The position numbers and the translations under genes were made by a program. Below, in pieces: positions 18,790 through 28,128 of a stretch of 58,859 bases of DNA (the stretch's first letter is position 1; every line of letters starts with the position of its first letter). The notes beneath the pieces are model-generated. The model saw only the letters and a list, made by a program, of their open reading frames with translations, was not told the DNA's origin and did not search any database. Origin of the DNA: Phycisphaerae bacterium (GTDB lineage: Bacteria > Planctomycetota > Phycisphaerae > UBA1845); contig JAJDDX010000298.1 of NCBI GenBank assembly GCA_029260055.1, positions 1-58,859 of the forward strand, in the 5' to 3' direction.

Positions 18790-19584
18790 TCACTTCGCGT
18801 CGGCCGACCCTGCAAGTACATTGTCGATGGAATAAAGACCGGGCGGCTGGCCAAGGACCCACTCGGCCGCCCGTAAAGCACTGGATATGAACGGATTGCG
18901 GGATTGCACGGCGTGTCGCACCGTCAGCGTTTCCCCGGCCGCGCTGAAATGGACCTCGTGTTGTCCGACCAGTTCGCCCATGCGAATGGCATGAACGCCG
19001 ATCTGTCCGCGCGGGCGCTCACCGGAGTCCCCGTGGCGGCCGTGGATCACGTCGGGGTCGCCCCGTCGCCCGCGAGCCTCTCTGATTCGTCGAACGAGGG
19101 ACAGCGCGGTCCCGCTCGGCGCGTCAGCTTTGTGGCGATGGTGGGCTTCGACGACCTCCACGTCGTATTCAACGCCGAGACGTTCGGCGATTCGCCCGAC
19201 AACATCGAGCATGGCACGCATGCCGACGCTGAAGTTGGGCGCCAGGACGATTGGGATGATGCGGGCGCCGTCCCGAAGTCGCTGTAGATGCTCGTCGGTG
19301 TGCCCGGTCACGCCGGTGACCATTGGGATTTCGAGGCGTTCACAGACCTCGAGCCACTCGATGGTCCCGCTCGCTGTGGAGAAGTCGATCAGCACGTCGC
19401 ACGGCACCCCGAGCCGGTCCGCCACCGTGACTTCGAGGTCCTCGACGCGGAGCGTGGTCCCCGTCGCTCCGTCGCCGACAAACGTGAGGCCGGCCGCCAC
19501 GTCGAAGCGATCGTCGCGCGCGGCGGCTTCCATGAGGCCGCGGCCCATCCGTCCCGTCGCGCCGGCTATCGCAAGTTGAATCAT
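18790..19584 (-). CDS. dapB: 4-hydroxy-tetrahydrodipicolinate reductase
   Basis: 264 residues, the normal DapB length. It reduces 4-hydroxy-tetrahydrodipicolinate with NAD(P)H in diaminopimelate and lysine synthesis, in the cytosol. The N-terminal nucleotide-binding motif is AGATGRMGR (residues 7-15). DFSTASGT, TGVTGHTDE and APNFSVGM follow, then the family signature EVVEAHHRHKADAPSGTA with the catalytic His and Lys. The start at 19584 is the only good Met before the Rossmann strand. Its product is the substrate of the DapL-like enzyme encoded near 10 kb, so the cell probably uses the aminotransferase variant of the pathway. Confidence 0.96.
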   Translation of the reverse strand: MIQLAIAGATGRMGRGLMEAAARDDRFDVAAGLTFVGDGATGTTLRVEDLEVTVADRLGVPCDVLIDFSTASGTIEWLEVCERLEIPMVTGVTGHTDEHLQRLRDGARIIPIVLAPNFSVGMRAMLDVVGRIAERLGVEYDVEVVEAHHRHKADAPSGTALSLVRRIREARGRRGDPDVIHGRHGDSGERPRGQIGVHAIRMGELVGQHEVHFSAAGETLTVRHAVQSRNPFISSALRAAEWVLGQPPGLYSIDNVLAGSADAK

Positions 19585-19684
19585 GCTCCGTCTTCCCTCT
19601 CGATGTGAATGGGGCTACGCGCTGAGCCCATCATGCACTTGCGGACCGGCTCAGTCAAAGGGTAGCGGCCGCGGCTTAGCGTGC

Positions 19685-20758
19685 CTAGCCGTTGTCGTCG
19701 GCGCAGCCCTGGTCGACGGCTCGCCTGCGCTCGGTTTCTTGTTCGAGCAAACGGCGTTGTTGCGGCGTGAGCGACTCTAAGCCGGAAATCGAGACCTGTT
19801 TGAGAGCTTCCTCGACGGCCTTGTCGTGCGCTTCGCGCTGAGCACGCTCCCACTCGGCCCTCAACGCCGCCTTCTTCGCTCGGCGACGCTCGAAGTAGCC
19901 CGGCTTCCGCGCGGGCTTGTCGTCATCCTTGCCGAATGTGTAGCCATCGCCGTAGTCAACACCAAAGCCGGTCTCGAACTCGCCTTGCTCGCGGAGGACG
20001 CGCCGGTTCTGCCAGCAAGTCAGGTAGCCGAAGACCGCGATCATCATGACAAGCCATTCGCCAGTAAGCAGCCCGAACAAACCGACAATGATCGCGCCGA
20101 CCATGCCGGTGCCCGTCGCGATCTCCATCGAGGAGCGGTAGCCCTTCCTGGGCCACAGCCATGCCTGGACGATTCGGCCTCCGTCAAACGGGAAGATCGG
20201 CAGTAGGTTGATCAACAAGAGGAAGTAGCTGATCCCGAAGAAGCGCATCACCCACATCTGTGCCGTAGTCGGGAAGATCGTGCTGTCGACCGGCGAAGCG
20301 AGATAGAGCGGATTCCACGGAACCGCCCCGAAGCTCCCGAGCCAGATGATGAGCACCACCGCGCTGATCGCGCAGAATATGACATTGACCATCGGCCCGG
20401 CGATGGTCGTGATCATATGAGCGCGGGCCTCGTGTGGCGGCTGAACGTAGGCAAGCCCGCCAAGGGGCCAGAGCAGAATCTCGTTGGCCTCCCCGCCCTC
20501 TCGCCGCGCGCCGTAGCAGTGGCCGAACTCGTGGACGAGCACCACGAAGAACAGGATCGCGTACGTCCCGAGCGATCGGGTCAGTACGGTCGTAAACGGG
20601 ACCGTGCCCGCGGCGTCGCCCTGGGGCATCTCCATCGCGATGAGCACGATCGCGCCGATGATGAACGTGATGTGGACGCGAATATCGATGGCGAAAAGGC
20701 GACCGATCTTGAAAGACCAGTTGATGGGATTGTCCAAAGCCCGTTCGCTGTAGCCCAT
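19685..20758 (-). CDS. M50-family (site-2 type) membrane metalloprotease
   Basis: 357 residues, polytopic. It has the zinc motif HEFGH in the second hydrophobic segment and NLLPIFPFDGG, which supplies the third zinc ligand, in a later one. These are hallmarks of intramembrane metalloproteases of the SpoIVFB-like branch without a PDZ domain. After the last membrane segment comes a charged cytosolic tail with a coiled-coil-like Arg/Glu region, ending SISGLESLTPQQRRLLEQET. That tail resembles the tail of the rhomboid encoded next to it. The gene follows the rhomboid gene by 52 bp and may be co-transcribed. Substrate unknown. Confidence 0.88.
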   Translation of the reverse strand: MGYSERALDNPINWSFKIGRLFAIDIRVHITFIIGAIVLIAMEMPQGDAAGTVPFTTVLTRSLGTYAILFFVVLVHEFGHCYGARREGGEANEILLWPLGGLAYVQPPHEARAHMITTIAGPMVNVIFCAISAVVLIIWLGSFGAVPWNPLYLASPVDSTIFPTTAQMWVMRFFGISYFLLLINLLPIFPFDGGRIVQAWLWPRKGYRSSMEIATGTGMVGAIIVGLFGLLTGEWLVMMIAVFGYLTCWQNRRVLREQGEFETGFGVDYGDGYTFGKDDDKPARKPGYFERRRAKKAALRAEWERAQREAHDKAVEEALKQVSISGLESLTPQQRRLLEQETERRRAVDQGCADDNG

Positions 20759-20810
20759 TCGTTACACCCCGTTCGCAGAGCGCCGCACGAGCCTAAGCCC
20801 GCCGTCTGCT

Positions 20811-21725
20811 CTACATTCGATCGAGTCGCTCGGCCCCCTGCTCTTCGGTCCGCTGGCGCTCGGTCGCCTCTTTCAACGACCGCTTTTCTGTCTCGCTCAG
20901 CGTGTGAACACCCCCGTCGTACACCTTCCGGAGAATACGATCTATCGTTTCGGCATCGGCGCGTCGCTGGGCGACCCGATCCGTGAACCCGCCCTTCGAG
21001 GCGGGGCGCGGCTTAGCCGCACGAGCCTTGCGCCGCGGCAGCCGCCACTCACTCCCCGCCCACCACGACTCGCCCTTCCACGCCCACCATGCACCGAACG
21101 CCAGGCCTGCCAGGTGGCAGGCTTCTCCGCCGTAGTTCCGCCCGCGGTCGATTACGGTAAGGATCGCGAAGCCCGCCAGGATCATGGCCAGCGTTCGAAT
21201 CTTCATCGGGAATGGAATCGGAAAGACATAGACAGTGGCCGTCGGAAACCGGACGGCCAGGATGCCCAGCAGCCCGAGCACGCAGCCCGACGCGCCGACA
21301 GCGGGCACCTGCGGGTCAATCACGCCCCGCCAGCCGAGGAATGTGAAAAACAGGTTCCCCGCCAGGCCGCACAACGTGTAGATGACGAAGAACCGCTTCG
21401 TCGACCACATCTGCGCGATCGGGCGGCCCAGGAAGTAGAGGGCGACCATGTTCATGAGGAGGTGGAGCGTGCCTCCGTGGAGGTACTGGGAGGTGAACAG
21501 CCGCCAGATGTCGCCGTCGAAAACCGCCTGGGTCTGCATCGCGCCCCACTCGAAGATCAGTCGCCCGAGCGGTCGCGACAGGGCTCCCAAGACGAAGATC
21601 GTCACGTTGACGATCATGAGTAACTTGACGATGTCCTTCGTCCAGGCTCGCGCAGCGCCCCCCATCGCGGACGCACTTCGCCCGTGGTTGGCTCCCTTGG
21701 CGTAATCTCGATCTTGCCAGCCCAT
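20811..21725 (-). CDS. Rhomboid-family intramembrane serine protease
   Basis: 304 residues with six predicted membrane helices. Catalytic features: SQYLHGGTLHLLMNM near the first helices, the nucleophile motif VGASGCVLG, and the partner His in GGEACHLAGLAFG. A soluble C-terminal tail contains VYDGGVHTLSETEKRSLKEA, a motif common at the end of such rhomboids. The neighbouring genes encode an M50 protease (downstream) and a Nudix hydrolase (15 bp upstream), all on the minus strand, consistent with one operon. The substrate cannot be told from sequence. Confidence 0.92.
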   Translation of the reverse strand: MGWQDRDYAKGANHGRSASAMGGAARAWTKDIVKLLMIVNVTIFVLGALSRPLGRLIFEWGAMQTQAVFDGDIWRLFTSQYLHGGTLHLLMNMVALYFLGRPIAQMWSTKRFFVIYTLCGLAGNLFFTFLGWRGVIDPQVPAVGASGCVLGLLGILAVRFPTATVYVFPIPFPMKIRTLAMILAGFAILTVIDRGRNYGGEACHLAGLAFGAWWAWKGESWWAGSEWRLPRRKARAAKPRPASKGGFTDRVAQRRADAETIDRILRKVYDGGVHTLSETEKRSLKEATERQRTEEQGAERLDRM

Positions 21726-21740
21726 GCTCAGTCGATTCCC

Positions 21741-22256
21741 TCAGGCACGTTGTCGCGCGAAGTAGGTCCCCAGCACGGCGATCGTCTTGCCGTCTTGAAC
21801 GCGGCACTCCCGGAGCATGTCCAAGACGGCCTCTTCTGCCATCTCTTCGACAACGATGCGCTCTCCGTCCTCGAGGCTTTGCCCGACTTCCTCCAGGTCG
21901 GTCGCCACAAAGGCGTGCATCTCCTCGGTCAGGATTCCCGGTGAGGTGAAGAACGTCCCCAGCGGCTCCATCCGCCCGGCACGGTACCCCGTCTCCTCAA
22001 TCACCTCACGACGCGCCGTCTCTATTGGCGTTTCGTCGGGTTCGCGCGTGCCGGCGGGCAGTTCCAACAGCTCCCGCTCGACCGTATACCGGTGGTTGCG
22101 AATCATCACGATTCGCCCGTCGTCCAGGATCGGCAGGATCACGACCGCCCCGGGATGGACGACCACGTCTCGCTCCACCGGAGCAGCGCCAGCCCGCGGA
22201 TACACTCTCTGTTCAACGGAAAACAAGCGTGTGGACAGTAGGCGCTTCTGCTGCAT
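21741..22256 (-). CDS. Nudix hydrolase, ADP-ribose pyrophosphatase-like
   Basis: 171 residues. The Nudix box is complete: GTREPDETPIETARREVIEE followed by TG (G-x5-E-x7-R-E-U-x-E-E-x-G-U). The surrounding ELLELPAGT, FFTSPGILTEEMHAF and late Glu residues fit the ADP-sugar pyrophosphatase subgroup that hydrolyses ADP-ribose and similar nucleotides. It is the first gene of a minus-strand set with the rhomboid and M50 genes. It is divergent from dxr across 215 bp. Confidence 0.9.
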   Translation of the reverse strand: MQQKRLLSTRLFSVEQRVYPRAGAAPVERDVVVHPGAVVILPILDDGRIVMIRNHRYTVERELLELPAGTREPDETPIETARREVIEETGYRAGRMEPLGTFFTSPGILTEEMHAFVATDLEEVGQSLEDGERIVVEEMAEEAVLDMLRECRVQDGKTIAVLGTYFARQRA

Positions 22257-22471
22257 GGCTTGCTCCGGAAGTTGACCACGATCGACGACGGCCTAGCCGC
22301 GCGATTATAGGTCGCGCGCTGAGGACGGGCAATTTGTCACAAATCGTCGTCGAACGTCTCGACTGGTCGCAGCAAACGGCACTTTCGCTTGTCGTACCGC
22401 CGATGCAAACCTATGATTCGGTCCGATAGTGTCTCAGGGAAAAGTGACCTTTCGGGCTCGGCGTCTGTTCC

Positions 22472-23623
22472 GTGAAGAAGCGCGTCATCATCCTCGGCTC
22501 CACCGGCTCTATCGGCCGGAACACCCTCGCCGTGCTCGACGGCATGCGAGGCGAGTGGGACATCGTGGGCCTGGCGGCGGGATCGCAGTGGGAGCCGCTC
22601 GCCGAGCAGATCGAGCGATATCGACCGGAAGCCGTCGCCATCAGCGACGAGGTCCACGCCGGCCTCCTGGCTGATCGCATCGGTTCGGACTTCGAGGTTT
22701 TCTCCGGCGGCGACGCCCTTTCCCGTCTCGTGGAGGCGGTCTCGTGCGATTGCGTCGTCGTGGCCGTCGTCGGCTCACAGGGCTTGGCCGCCACGCTGAG
22801 CGCGGCGAAGCTCGGGCGTCGAATCGCCCTGGCCAACAAAGAAACGCTCGTCGTAGCCGGCTCCTTGGTGCTCGAAGCGGCGGCGTCCACGGGCGCTGAG
22901 CTCATCCCGATCGACAGCGAACACTCAGCCGTGTTCCAGGCCTTGCACGCGGGCACGCGCAAGGAGCTACGCACGGTCTATCTGACCGCGTCCGGCGGGC
23001 CGTTTCGGACTCTCGACGCGTCCGAGATGGACGCCATCACGATCGACGAAGCCCTTGAACACCCGACGTGGGACATGGGTCCTAAAATCACGATCGATTC
23101 AGCCACGATGATGAACAAGGCGCTCGAAGTGGTCGAGGCAAGATGGTTGTTCGATTTGGAGCCGGATCAGATTAAGGTGGTCATCCACCCGGAATCGGTC
23201 ATACACTCCATTGTAGAATTCTGCGACGGTTCGATGATCGCCCAGCTCGGGGCGCCGGACATGCGTACTCCGATTCAGTACGCCCTGACCTATCCGGCTC
23301 GTTTGCCCTGTCCGTCAACACGGCTCGATTTGTCGCAGGCTTGTCAACTGAACCTCCATCCACCGGACGAAGCGCGCTTTCCGGCACTACGCCTGGGATA
23401 TGAAGCGGCGTCGCGGGGCGGCACGGCGGGCGCGGTGTTGAACGCCGCGAACGAGGTGGCTGTCGAACTCTTCAGGAAGAAACTGATCGGTTTTCGTGAT
23501 ATCGCCCGATACGCGGAAGCCGCTCTGTCGCAACACGAATTCAAGAAGGAACCGACCCTTGACGATCTGCTCGCCGCGGATCGTTGGGCAAGACAAGAGG
23601 TGAATAGATGCTCAGCCTGTTAG
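22472..23623 (+). CDS. dxr: 1-deoxy-D-xylulose 5-phosphate reductoisomerase
   Basis: 383 residues. Converts DXP to 2-C-methyl-D-erythritol 4-phosphate with NADPH, the committed step of the MEP isoprenoid pathway. Seen: nucleotide-binding GSTGSIGRNTL at the N-terminus, ALANKETLV, the metal-binding PIDSEHSA, TASGGPF, HPTWDMGPKITIDSATMMNKALE and NAANEVAV. The GTG at 22472 fits the family N-terminus (KKRVIILGSTGSIG), though no strong Shine-Dalgarno precedes it. Its end overlaps rseP by 16 bp, so translation is probably coupled; dxr-rseP adjacency is common in bacteria. Confidence 0.97.
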   Translation: MKKRVIILGSTGSIGRNTLAVLDGMRGEWDIVGLAAGSQWEPLAEQIERYRPEAVAISDEVHAGLLADRIGSDFEVFSGGDALSRLVEAVSCDCVVVAVVGSQGLAATLSAAKLGRRIALANKETLVVAGSLVLEAAASTGAELIPIDSEHSAVFQALHAGTRKELRTVYLTASGGPFRTLDASEMDAITIDEALEHPTWDMGPKITIDSATMMNKALEVVEARWLFDLEPDQIKVVIHPESVIHSIVEFCDGSMIAQLGAPDMRTPIQYALTYPARLPCPSTRLDLSQACQLNLHPPDEARFPALRLGYEAASRGGTAGAVLNAANEVAVELFRKKLIGFRDIARYAEAALSQHEFKKEPTLDDLLAADRWARQEVNRCSAC

Positions 23624-26103
23624 CTCAATCGTCGGCTGCTGCGGAACAGACGCCGGCCCTGATCGCATCCCTCATGGCCATCTGGGGAAGCGTATGGCCT
23701 TACCTGGTCATGCTCGGCGGATTCTCCGTCATCATCTTCGTACACGAACTGGGTCACTTCATGGTCGCGAAGTGGGCGGGCGTGCGGGTGGATCGCTTTG
23801 CCGTCGGGTTCGGGCGCGAGTTGCTCGGCTTCACCCGCGGAGAGACACGCTACTCATTCAACATTCTTCCGCTCGGCGGGTACGTCAAGATGCTCGGCCA
23901 GGAGGACTTCGACGACAAGAGCGAAGAACTCAAGTTCAACGACGACCCACGTTCGTTCGTGAACAAGCCCGTGGGACATCGCATGGCTATCGTGTCGGCC
24001 GGCGTCGTGATGAACATCCTTCTCGCATGCTTCCTGTTCATGATCGTTTTCCTGATCGGGAAGAAAGAACTCGCACCACGGATTGCGACCGTCGAGCCTG
24101 ACAGCCCAGCTCAGATTGCAGGCCTGCTGCCCGGCGATCAGATCGAGAGCATCAACGGCACGCGCGTCCTCACGTTCGATCAGGTCACCATGGCCATTCT
24201 GCTCGCGCCTCCGCACGAGCCGCTGGAGTTCATCGTCAAGCGCGGCGACGAATTCGCGCCGCCGATCCTAGTGAGCCCCGAGAGTCGCATGCCCGAGTCC
24301 ACCAGGGACACGAATCGCTTGATGGCGGGGATCGGCCCCGGCTTCACGCGAGAGATCACGGGACTTGCTCCCGATATCGACAAAGACGAGCCCGGCATGC
24401 CTCGCGTGGGCGATTTGCTCGCTGAAGTCGATGGGATCGCGGTCACCAACAAGAACATCAACCAACTGCGACGCATGATCGCGTACTCCAAGAATCCGAT
24501 CATCGTCGAACGGAAGGACCCGGAGAATCCGGACGCCGCGCCGACTCGCGCTCAGGTCACCATACCGCCGCTGCTGGCCATCGAACGGAGCGAACTCACC
24601 AAACGAGATTCCGTCAGCGTGCTGGGCCTTACGCCCCTCGTTCGCTTCAATGCCATCGACAGGGAGGGCCGCGCCGCGCTCGCGGGGCTCGACGTGGGCG
24701 ACACCGTGCTCGCCTGGGGGGACCAGAGCTTCCCCAACAGCGATGACATCGGCCGCGCTATCCGGGACAACCCCGAACGAGACATCTTTTTTCAGGTCCG
24801 AAAGTCCGACGGCACGACTCAGAAGGGCTTTGTCCGCCCGAAGCGTAACCGCAAGGGTGCGGGAACGGTCATGGCCCTGCTCAAGCCGACCAAAGACCAG
24901 AGCGATGACGAGCCCCGTGTCTCCTTCACTCAAGTACGTCCCCATGGCGTGGCCGAAAGAGCGGGTATCGCCGACGGCGACCTCATCATCAGCGTCGGTC
25001 CGACCCAGAACCCCAGTGCCGCCAAGATGAGCAAGCTCATCCGTGAGGGCGTAGGCCAACCGTTACGACTGGCACTACGCCGCCCCGATGGCACGATGTA
25101 CCGAGCCGTCGTGGAACCGCAGCCGCCCGGTGCCATTAACGCCAGACACACCATGATCGCCGAGGACCTCCTCATCGTCGGCGACGTCGTTTCGACCATC
25201 AACGGCAAGCCGAGCCCGGCCTCTACGGCGGGCATCCCCACCGGGGCTCAGATCGTGGCAATCGGCGAGACGACGGTCGCCACCTGGACCAACCTGGTAG
25301 ACGCCTTCCGCGAAGCAGCCGGCACCTCGGTCGACCTCACGTATCAGGAAGCGCGGGGCGAGCGGCGTACGGTACCGTTCACGGTCCCCCATAGCCTGCG
25401 GACGCTCCTCGGCGTCGGGCCCGAGGCCACCATCGTGAGCATCGACGGGAACAAGACGGTCGAATTGCACGTGAAGCAGAAAACCCAGGAAGTAGCCGTC
25501 GGCTACCATTTCGGCACCAGGCAGATGCTGACCGGACTCGTCGGGCAAGAACAGGTTCCCGTGGAGTTCCGCCGGCATCCGCTCGCCGAACTCGAAACGA
25601 AGTACCTCGACATCACGCGGAACATGGTCGATCCGTGGCTCGCGCGAATCGTCTTTCAGCCGAACGTCGCCCTGATGCCGGAAATGACGCTGGTCAAGGG
25701 AAAGAACGCGCTGGACGCCGTCTGGATCGGCATCCACCAGACGCATTACTTCATCCTCCAGGTCTACGAGACGCTCAACCGGATGATCTTCAGCCGAAGT
25801 GTCGGTGTGGAAAACATCTCCGGGCCGCTCGGTATCGTGTCGATCGGCGGCAAGGTCGCGCGGATGGGCCTCGTCGACACGTTCTTCTTCATGGCGATCA
25901 TCTCAGCCAACCTGGCGGTCATCAACTTCCTGCCGCTGCCGATCGTCGACGGCGGGCTGATGGTCTTCTTGATCATCGAGAAGATCAAAGGAAGCCCGGT
26001 CAGCATCCGAGTCCAGGTCGCCACTCAGATGATCGGGATAGCCCTGCTGATCGGGGCGTTCCTGTTCGTCACTTATCAGGACGTCCTCCGCATCTACGGC
26101 TGA
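23608..26103 (+). CDS. rseP: RseP-like M50 membrane protease with multiple PDZ domains
   Basis: 831 residues, nearly twice the usual RseP length (about 450). The N-terminal membrane part has HELGH, and NFLPLPIVDGG lies in the C-terminal membrane part, so the intramembrane zinc protease core is intact. The extra length sits between them. At least four and perhaps five PDZ-like segments can be picked out by their 'AGL-GD-I-I-G' cores: DSPAQIAGLLPGDQIESING, PRVGDLLAEVDG, AALAGLDVGDTVLAW, VAERAGIADGDLIISVG and STAGIPTGAQIVAIG. PDZ domains gate substrate access in RseP. Related enzymes release anti-sigma factors; the target here is unknown. AGAGG precedes the ATG, inside the end of dxr. Confidence 0.92.
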   Translation: MLSLLAQSSAAAEQTPALIASLMAIWGSVWPYLVMLGGFSVIIFVHELGHFMVAKWAGVRVDRFAVGFGRELLGFTRGETRYSFNILPLGGYVKMLGQEDFDDKSEELKFNDDPRSFVNKPVGHRMAIVSAGVVMNILLACFLFMIVFLIGKKELAPRIATVEPDSPAQIAGLLPGDQIESINGTRVLTFDQVTMAILLAPPHEPLEFIVKRGDEFAPPILVSPESRMPESTRDTNRLMAGIGPGFTREITGLAPDIDKDEPGMPRVGDLLAEVDGIAVTNKNINQLRRMIAYSKNPIIVERKDPENPDAAPTRAQVTIPPLLAIERSELTKRDSVSVLGLTPLVRFNAIDREGRAALAGLDVGDTVLAWGDQSFPNSDDIGRAIRDNPERDIFFQVRKSDGTTQKGFVRPKRNRKGAGTVMALLKPTKDQSDDEPRVSFTQVRPHGVAERAGIADGDLIISVGPTQNPSAAKMSKLIREGVGQPLRLALRRPDGTMYRAVVEPQPPGAINARHTMIAEDLLIVGDVVSTINGKPSPASTAGIPTGAQIVAIGETTVATWTNLVDAFREAAGTSVDLTYQEARGERRTVPFTVPHSLRTLLGVGPEATIVSIDGNKTVELHVKQKTQEVAVGYHFGTRQMLTGLVGQEQVPVEFRRHPLAELETKYLDITRNMVDPWLARIVFQPNVALMPEMTLVKGKNALDAVWIGIHQTHYFILQVYETLNRMIFSRSVGVENISGPLGIVSIGGKVARMGLVDTFFFMAIISANLAVINFLPLPIVDGGLMVFLIIEKIKGSPVSIRVQVATQMIGIALLIGAFLFVTYQDVLRIYG

Positions 26104-26294
26104 CGCCGTCACCGCGCCACCGAGGGCGATCCGCACACGGCCGATCGCAAGGACGTGCCCCGCAACGATTATTGGACGCGGGACACCTCCTCCCGGCCCC
26201 GTGGTCGCGCATCACAGCGAAGACAAAGTCGCCGCAGCGCCAAGCCGATACGAAACCGGAGAAGCCCCGACCGTAGCTTCTGTGGAGGAATCGT

Positions 26295-26666
26295 ATGGAC
26301 GCCCTCGAGTTTTGCGCACTTTCGGAAGAGGCAGTCGCCAGACTGCTCAAGGGTCGACAACCCAAGGAACAGGCCGGCCACATCAGCGGACGCCGCAAGG
26401 CCCCGCGGTGGCCCTTCCCCGGCACGGTGGAACTATGGGTGCCGGACGCCGAGGGCATCGAGCAGCACACACTGGCCACATCTCTCAACCTCAGCCTCCA
26501 CGGCGTCGGTATCAGGATAGACGACGAGCTTCCGGTGGGAGCGACTTTGTCTATTGCGATTCACGAACCTGAAGTGAGCTTCCACGGGCGGGCGATCGTG
26601 CGGCACTGCACGCGCATCGACGAGGGCTACTACATCGGTATGCAATTCGATTTCGACGGGGCGTGA
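26295..26666 (+). CDS. PilZ-domain protein (probable c-di-GMP receptor)
   Basis: 123 residues. A short N-terminal helix is followed by a PilZ barrel (about residues 30-120). Both c-di-GMP signature parts are recognisable: RRKAPRW (R-x3-R type) and NLSLHGVGI (D/N-x-S-x2-G), with IGMQF near the end as in the family. A single-domain adaptor that probably changes partner binding on c-di-GMP; the partner is not evident. It stands alone between rseP and the convergent rpsI. Confidence 0.85.
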   Translation: MDALEFCALSEEAVARLLKGRQPKEQAGHISGRRKAPRWPFPGTVELWVPDAEGIEQHTLATSLNLSLHGVGIRIDDELPVGATLSIAIHEPEVSFHGRAIVRHCTRIDEGYYIGMQFDFDGA

Positions 26667-26766
26667 TCGCGGCCGCCAGCCGCGCCGGATGCCGCGCACA
26701 CTGTGCGTACACCAACCCGGTACCGGCTCGATCCTTCCGGACGCAACTCCGCGTGGCCGCGGTCGA

Positions 26767-27258
26767 CTATCGTTTCGAGAACTGGAAGCTTCGACGAGCG
26801 CCGCGCCTGCCGTACTTCTTCCGCTCGACGCGTCGCGCGTCCCGCGTGAGAAGGTTGTGCTCACGCAGCTTGGCGTCGAAGTCGGGGTTGTCTTTGGTCA
26901 GAGCCCGCGCAAGGCCCAGCACGACCGCTCCGGCCTGGCCCGTAACTCCGCCACCGCCCACGTTGACGAACACGTCATAGGACTTGAGCGAATCGGTCAC
27001 CGCAAGCGGCTCCCTGACGGCGAAACGATCCTTATCGATGCAGAAGAACGTGTCGACGTCCTTCTTGTTGACGGTGAAATTGCCGGTGCCCGGCTTGATC
27101 CGCACACGCGCCACGGCGGCCTTTCGCCGGCCGGTCCCCCACACATACGGGTTGACGACGGTCGATTTCTTCTTCGTCGGCACGATAGGAGCAGGGGCGG
27201 GAATCTGCGACTCCGGATCCTGCATCGGGGCTGGTGTGGGCTCGTCACTCACGTTCAA
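26767..27258 (-). CDS. rpsI: Ribosomal protein S9 (uS9)
   Basis: 163 residues. The conserved S9 body starts at about residue 38 (VWGTGRRKAAVARVRI) and ends with the basic RRGARRSFQFSKR tail that reaches the decoding centre. Unlike the usual ~130-residue protein it has a 35-residue Pro/Ala-rich N-terminal extension. Directly follows rplM, the standard bacterial pair. Confidence 0.97.
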   Translation of the reverse strand: MNVSDEPTPAPMQDPESQIPAPAPIVPTKKKSTVVNPYVWGTGRRKAAVARVRIKPGTGNFTVNKKDVDTFFCIDKDRFAVREPLAVTDSLKSYDVFVNVGGGGVTGQAGAVVLGLARALTKDNPDFDAKLREHNLLTRDARRVERKKYGRRGARRSFQFSKR

Positions 27259-27291
27259 ACGTCTCCGAGTTTGGCTGCCTGGTTACAGGTC

Positions 27292-27738
27292 CTAGTCAAA
27301 GTTCCAGGGGGTCGGTTGCTGTGCCGCGTGCGGGTGCTGCGGGGCCGCATACACCTTCAGCTTGCTGAGCATGTGCCGGCCCAACGCATTCTTGGGAAGC
27401 ATCCGTCGAACGGCTTCACGAAGGATTCGCTCGGGATGACGTTCCATCACCCGCGTCAGCGGCGTTTCCGTGTAGCCCCCGGGATAGTACGAGTACCGTG
27501 GGTACGTCATCGCGTTGGCCTTGTTACCCGTCAAACGGATCTTGTCGGCATTCGTGACGACGACGAAGTCACCCGTGTCCACGCTCGGCGTGTACGTGGG
27601 GCGATGCTTGCCCATCAACACGGTAGCGACCTTCGTGGCGAGTCGACCGAGCACGCGATCCGTCGCGTCGACATGGTGCCACTCGCGATCGACCTCACCG
27701 GGCTTCGCAAGATAACTGGATATTCTACAGCGTGGCAT
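27292..27738 (-). CDS. rplM: Ribosomal protein L13 (uL13)
   Basis: 148 residues from the ATG at 27738. A longer frame to 27786 adds residues not seen in L13 and has no ribosome site. Family blocks: WHHVDATDRVLGRLAT, LMGKHRP, DFVVVTNADKI and LPKNALGRHML. First gene of the rplM-rpsI operon; rpsI follows after 33 bp. Confidence 0.97.
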   Translation of the reverse strand: MPRCRISSYLAKPGEVDREWHHVDATDRVLGRLATKVATVLMGKHRPTYTPSVDTGDFVVVTNADKIRLTGNKANAMTYPRYSYYPGGYTETPLTRVMERHPERILREAVRRMLPKNALGRHMLSKLKVYAAPQHPHAAQQPTPWNFD

Positions 27739-27784
27739 AGACTCTTCGCTCGTAAATAGACACTTCCCACAAACCGAGCCGCGC

Positions 27785-27812
27785 AATGTACCCGGATTTC
27801 TGCCCCCGTCAA
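27785..27812 (-). promoter_or_regulatory. Putative sigma-70-type promoter of rplM-rpsI
   Basis: On the minus strand TTGACG is separated by 16 bp from TACATT, about 45 bp before the L13 start. Good matches in a plausible position; not otherwise tested. Confidence 0.5.
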
Positions 27813-28128
27813 GTACCCGCGCTAGCGTACTTTACGCCGCCGGTGACCAGGCCTCGAACGACCCCGTTCGCTCCGCCGCCGCGCCGCGTACCCGGCCCGC
27901 TGCCGCCTGCCCACTCGCCACAACCGCCCCTCCCTACGTCGCGTTATCGGACCTAAAAGCATCTGAGGCCCGTCCCGCGGCCTCACGCCGCGCCGGAGGC
28001 CCCACCGCGTTCCGCTCTGCTTCGGCGACGCAGTCCGCCGGTCATTCCCTGGCTGCATCGAGGTTCGGGTGCCCCTGCTCCAGTAGGCCGGGCGTACTCC
28101 CCGGGCGCCCCGGGACTGTCGCGGCCAG
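27813..28128. other. Gene-free stretch between rplM promoter and purD
   Basis: About 315 bp, GC-rich, with only arginine-rich open frames that look like composition artefacts. No RNA gene or clear terminator recognised. Confidence 0.5.
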
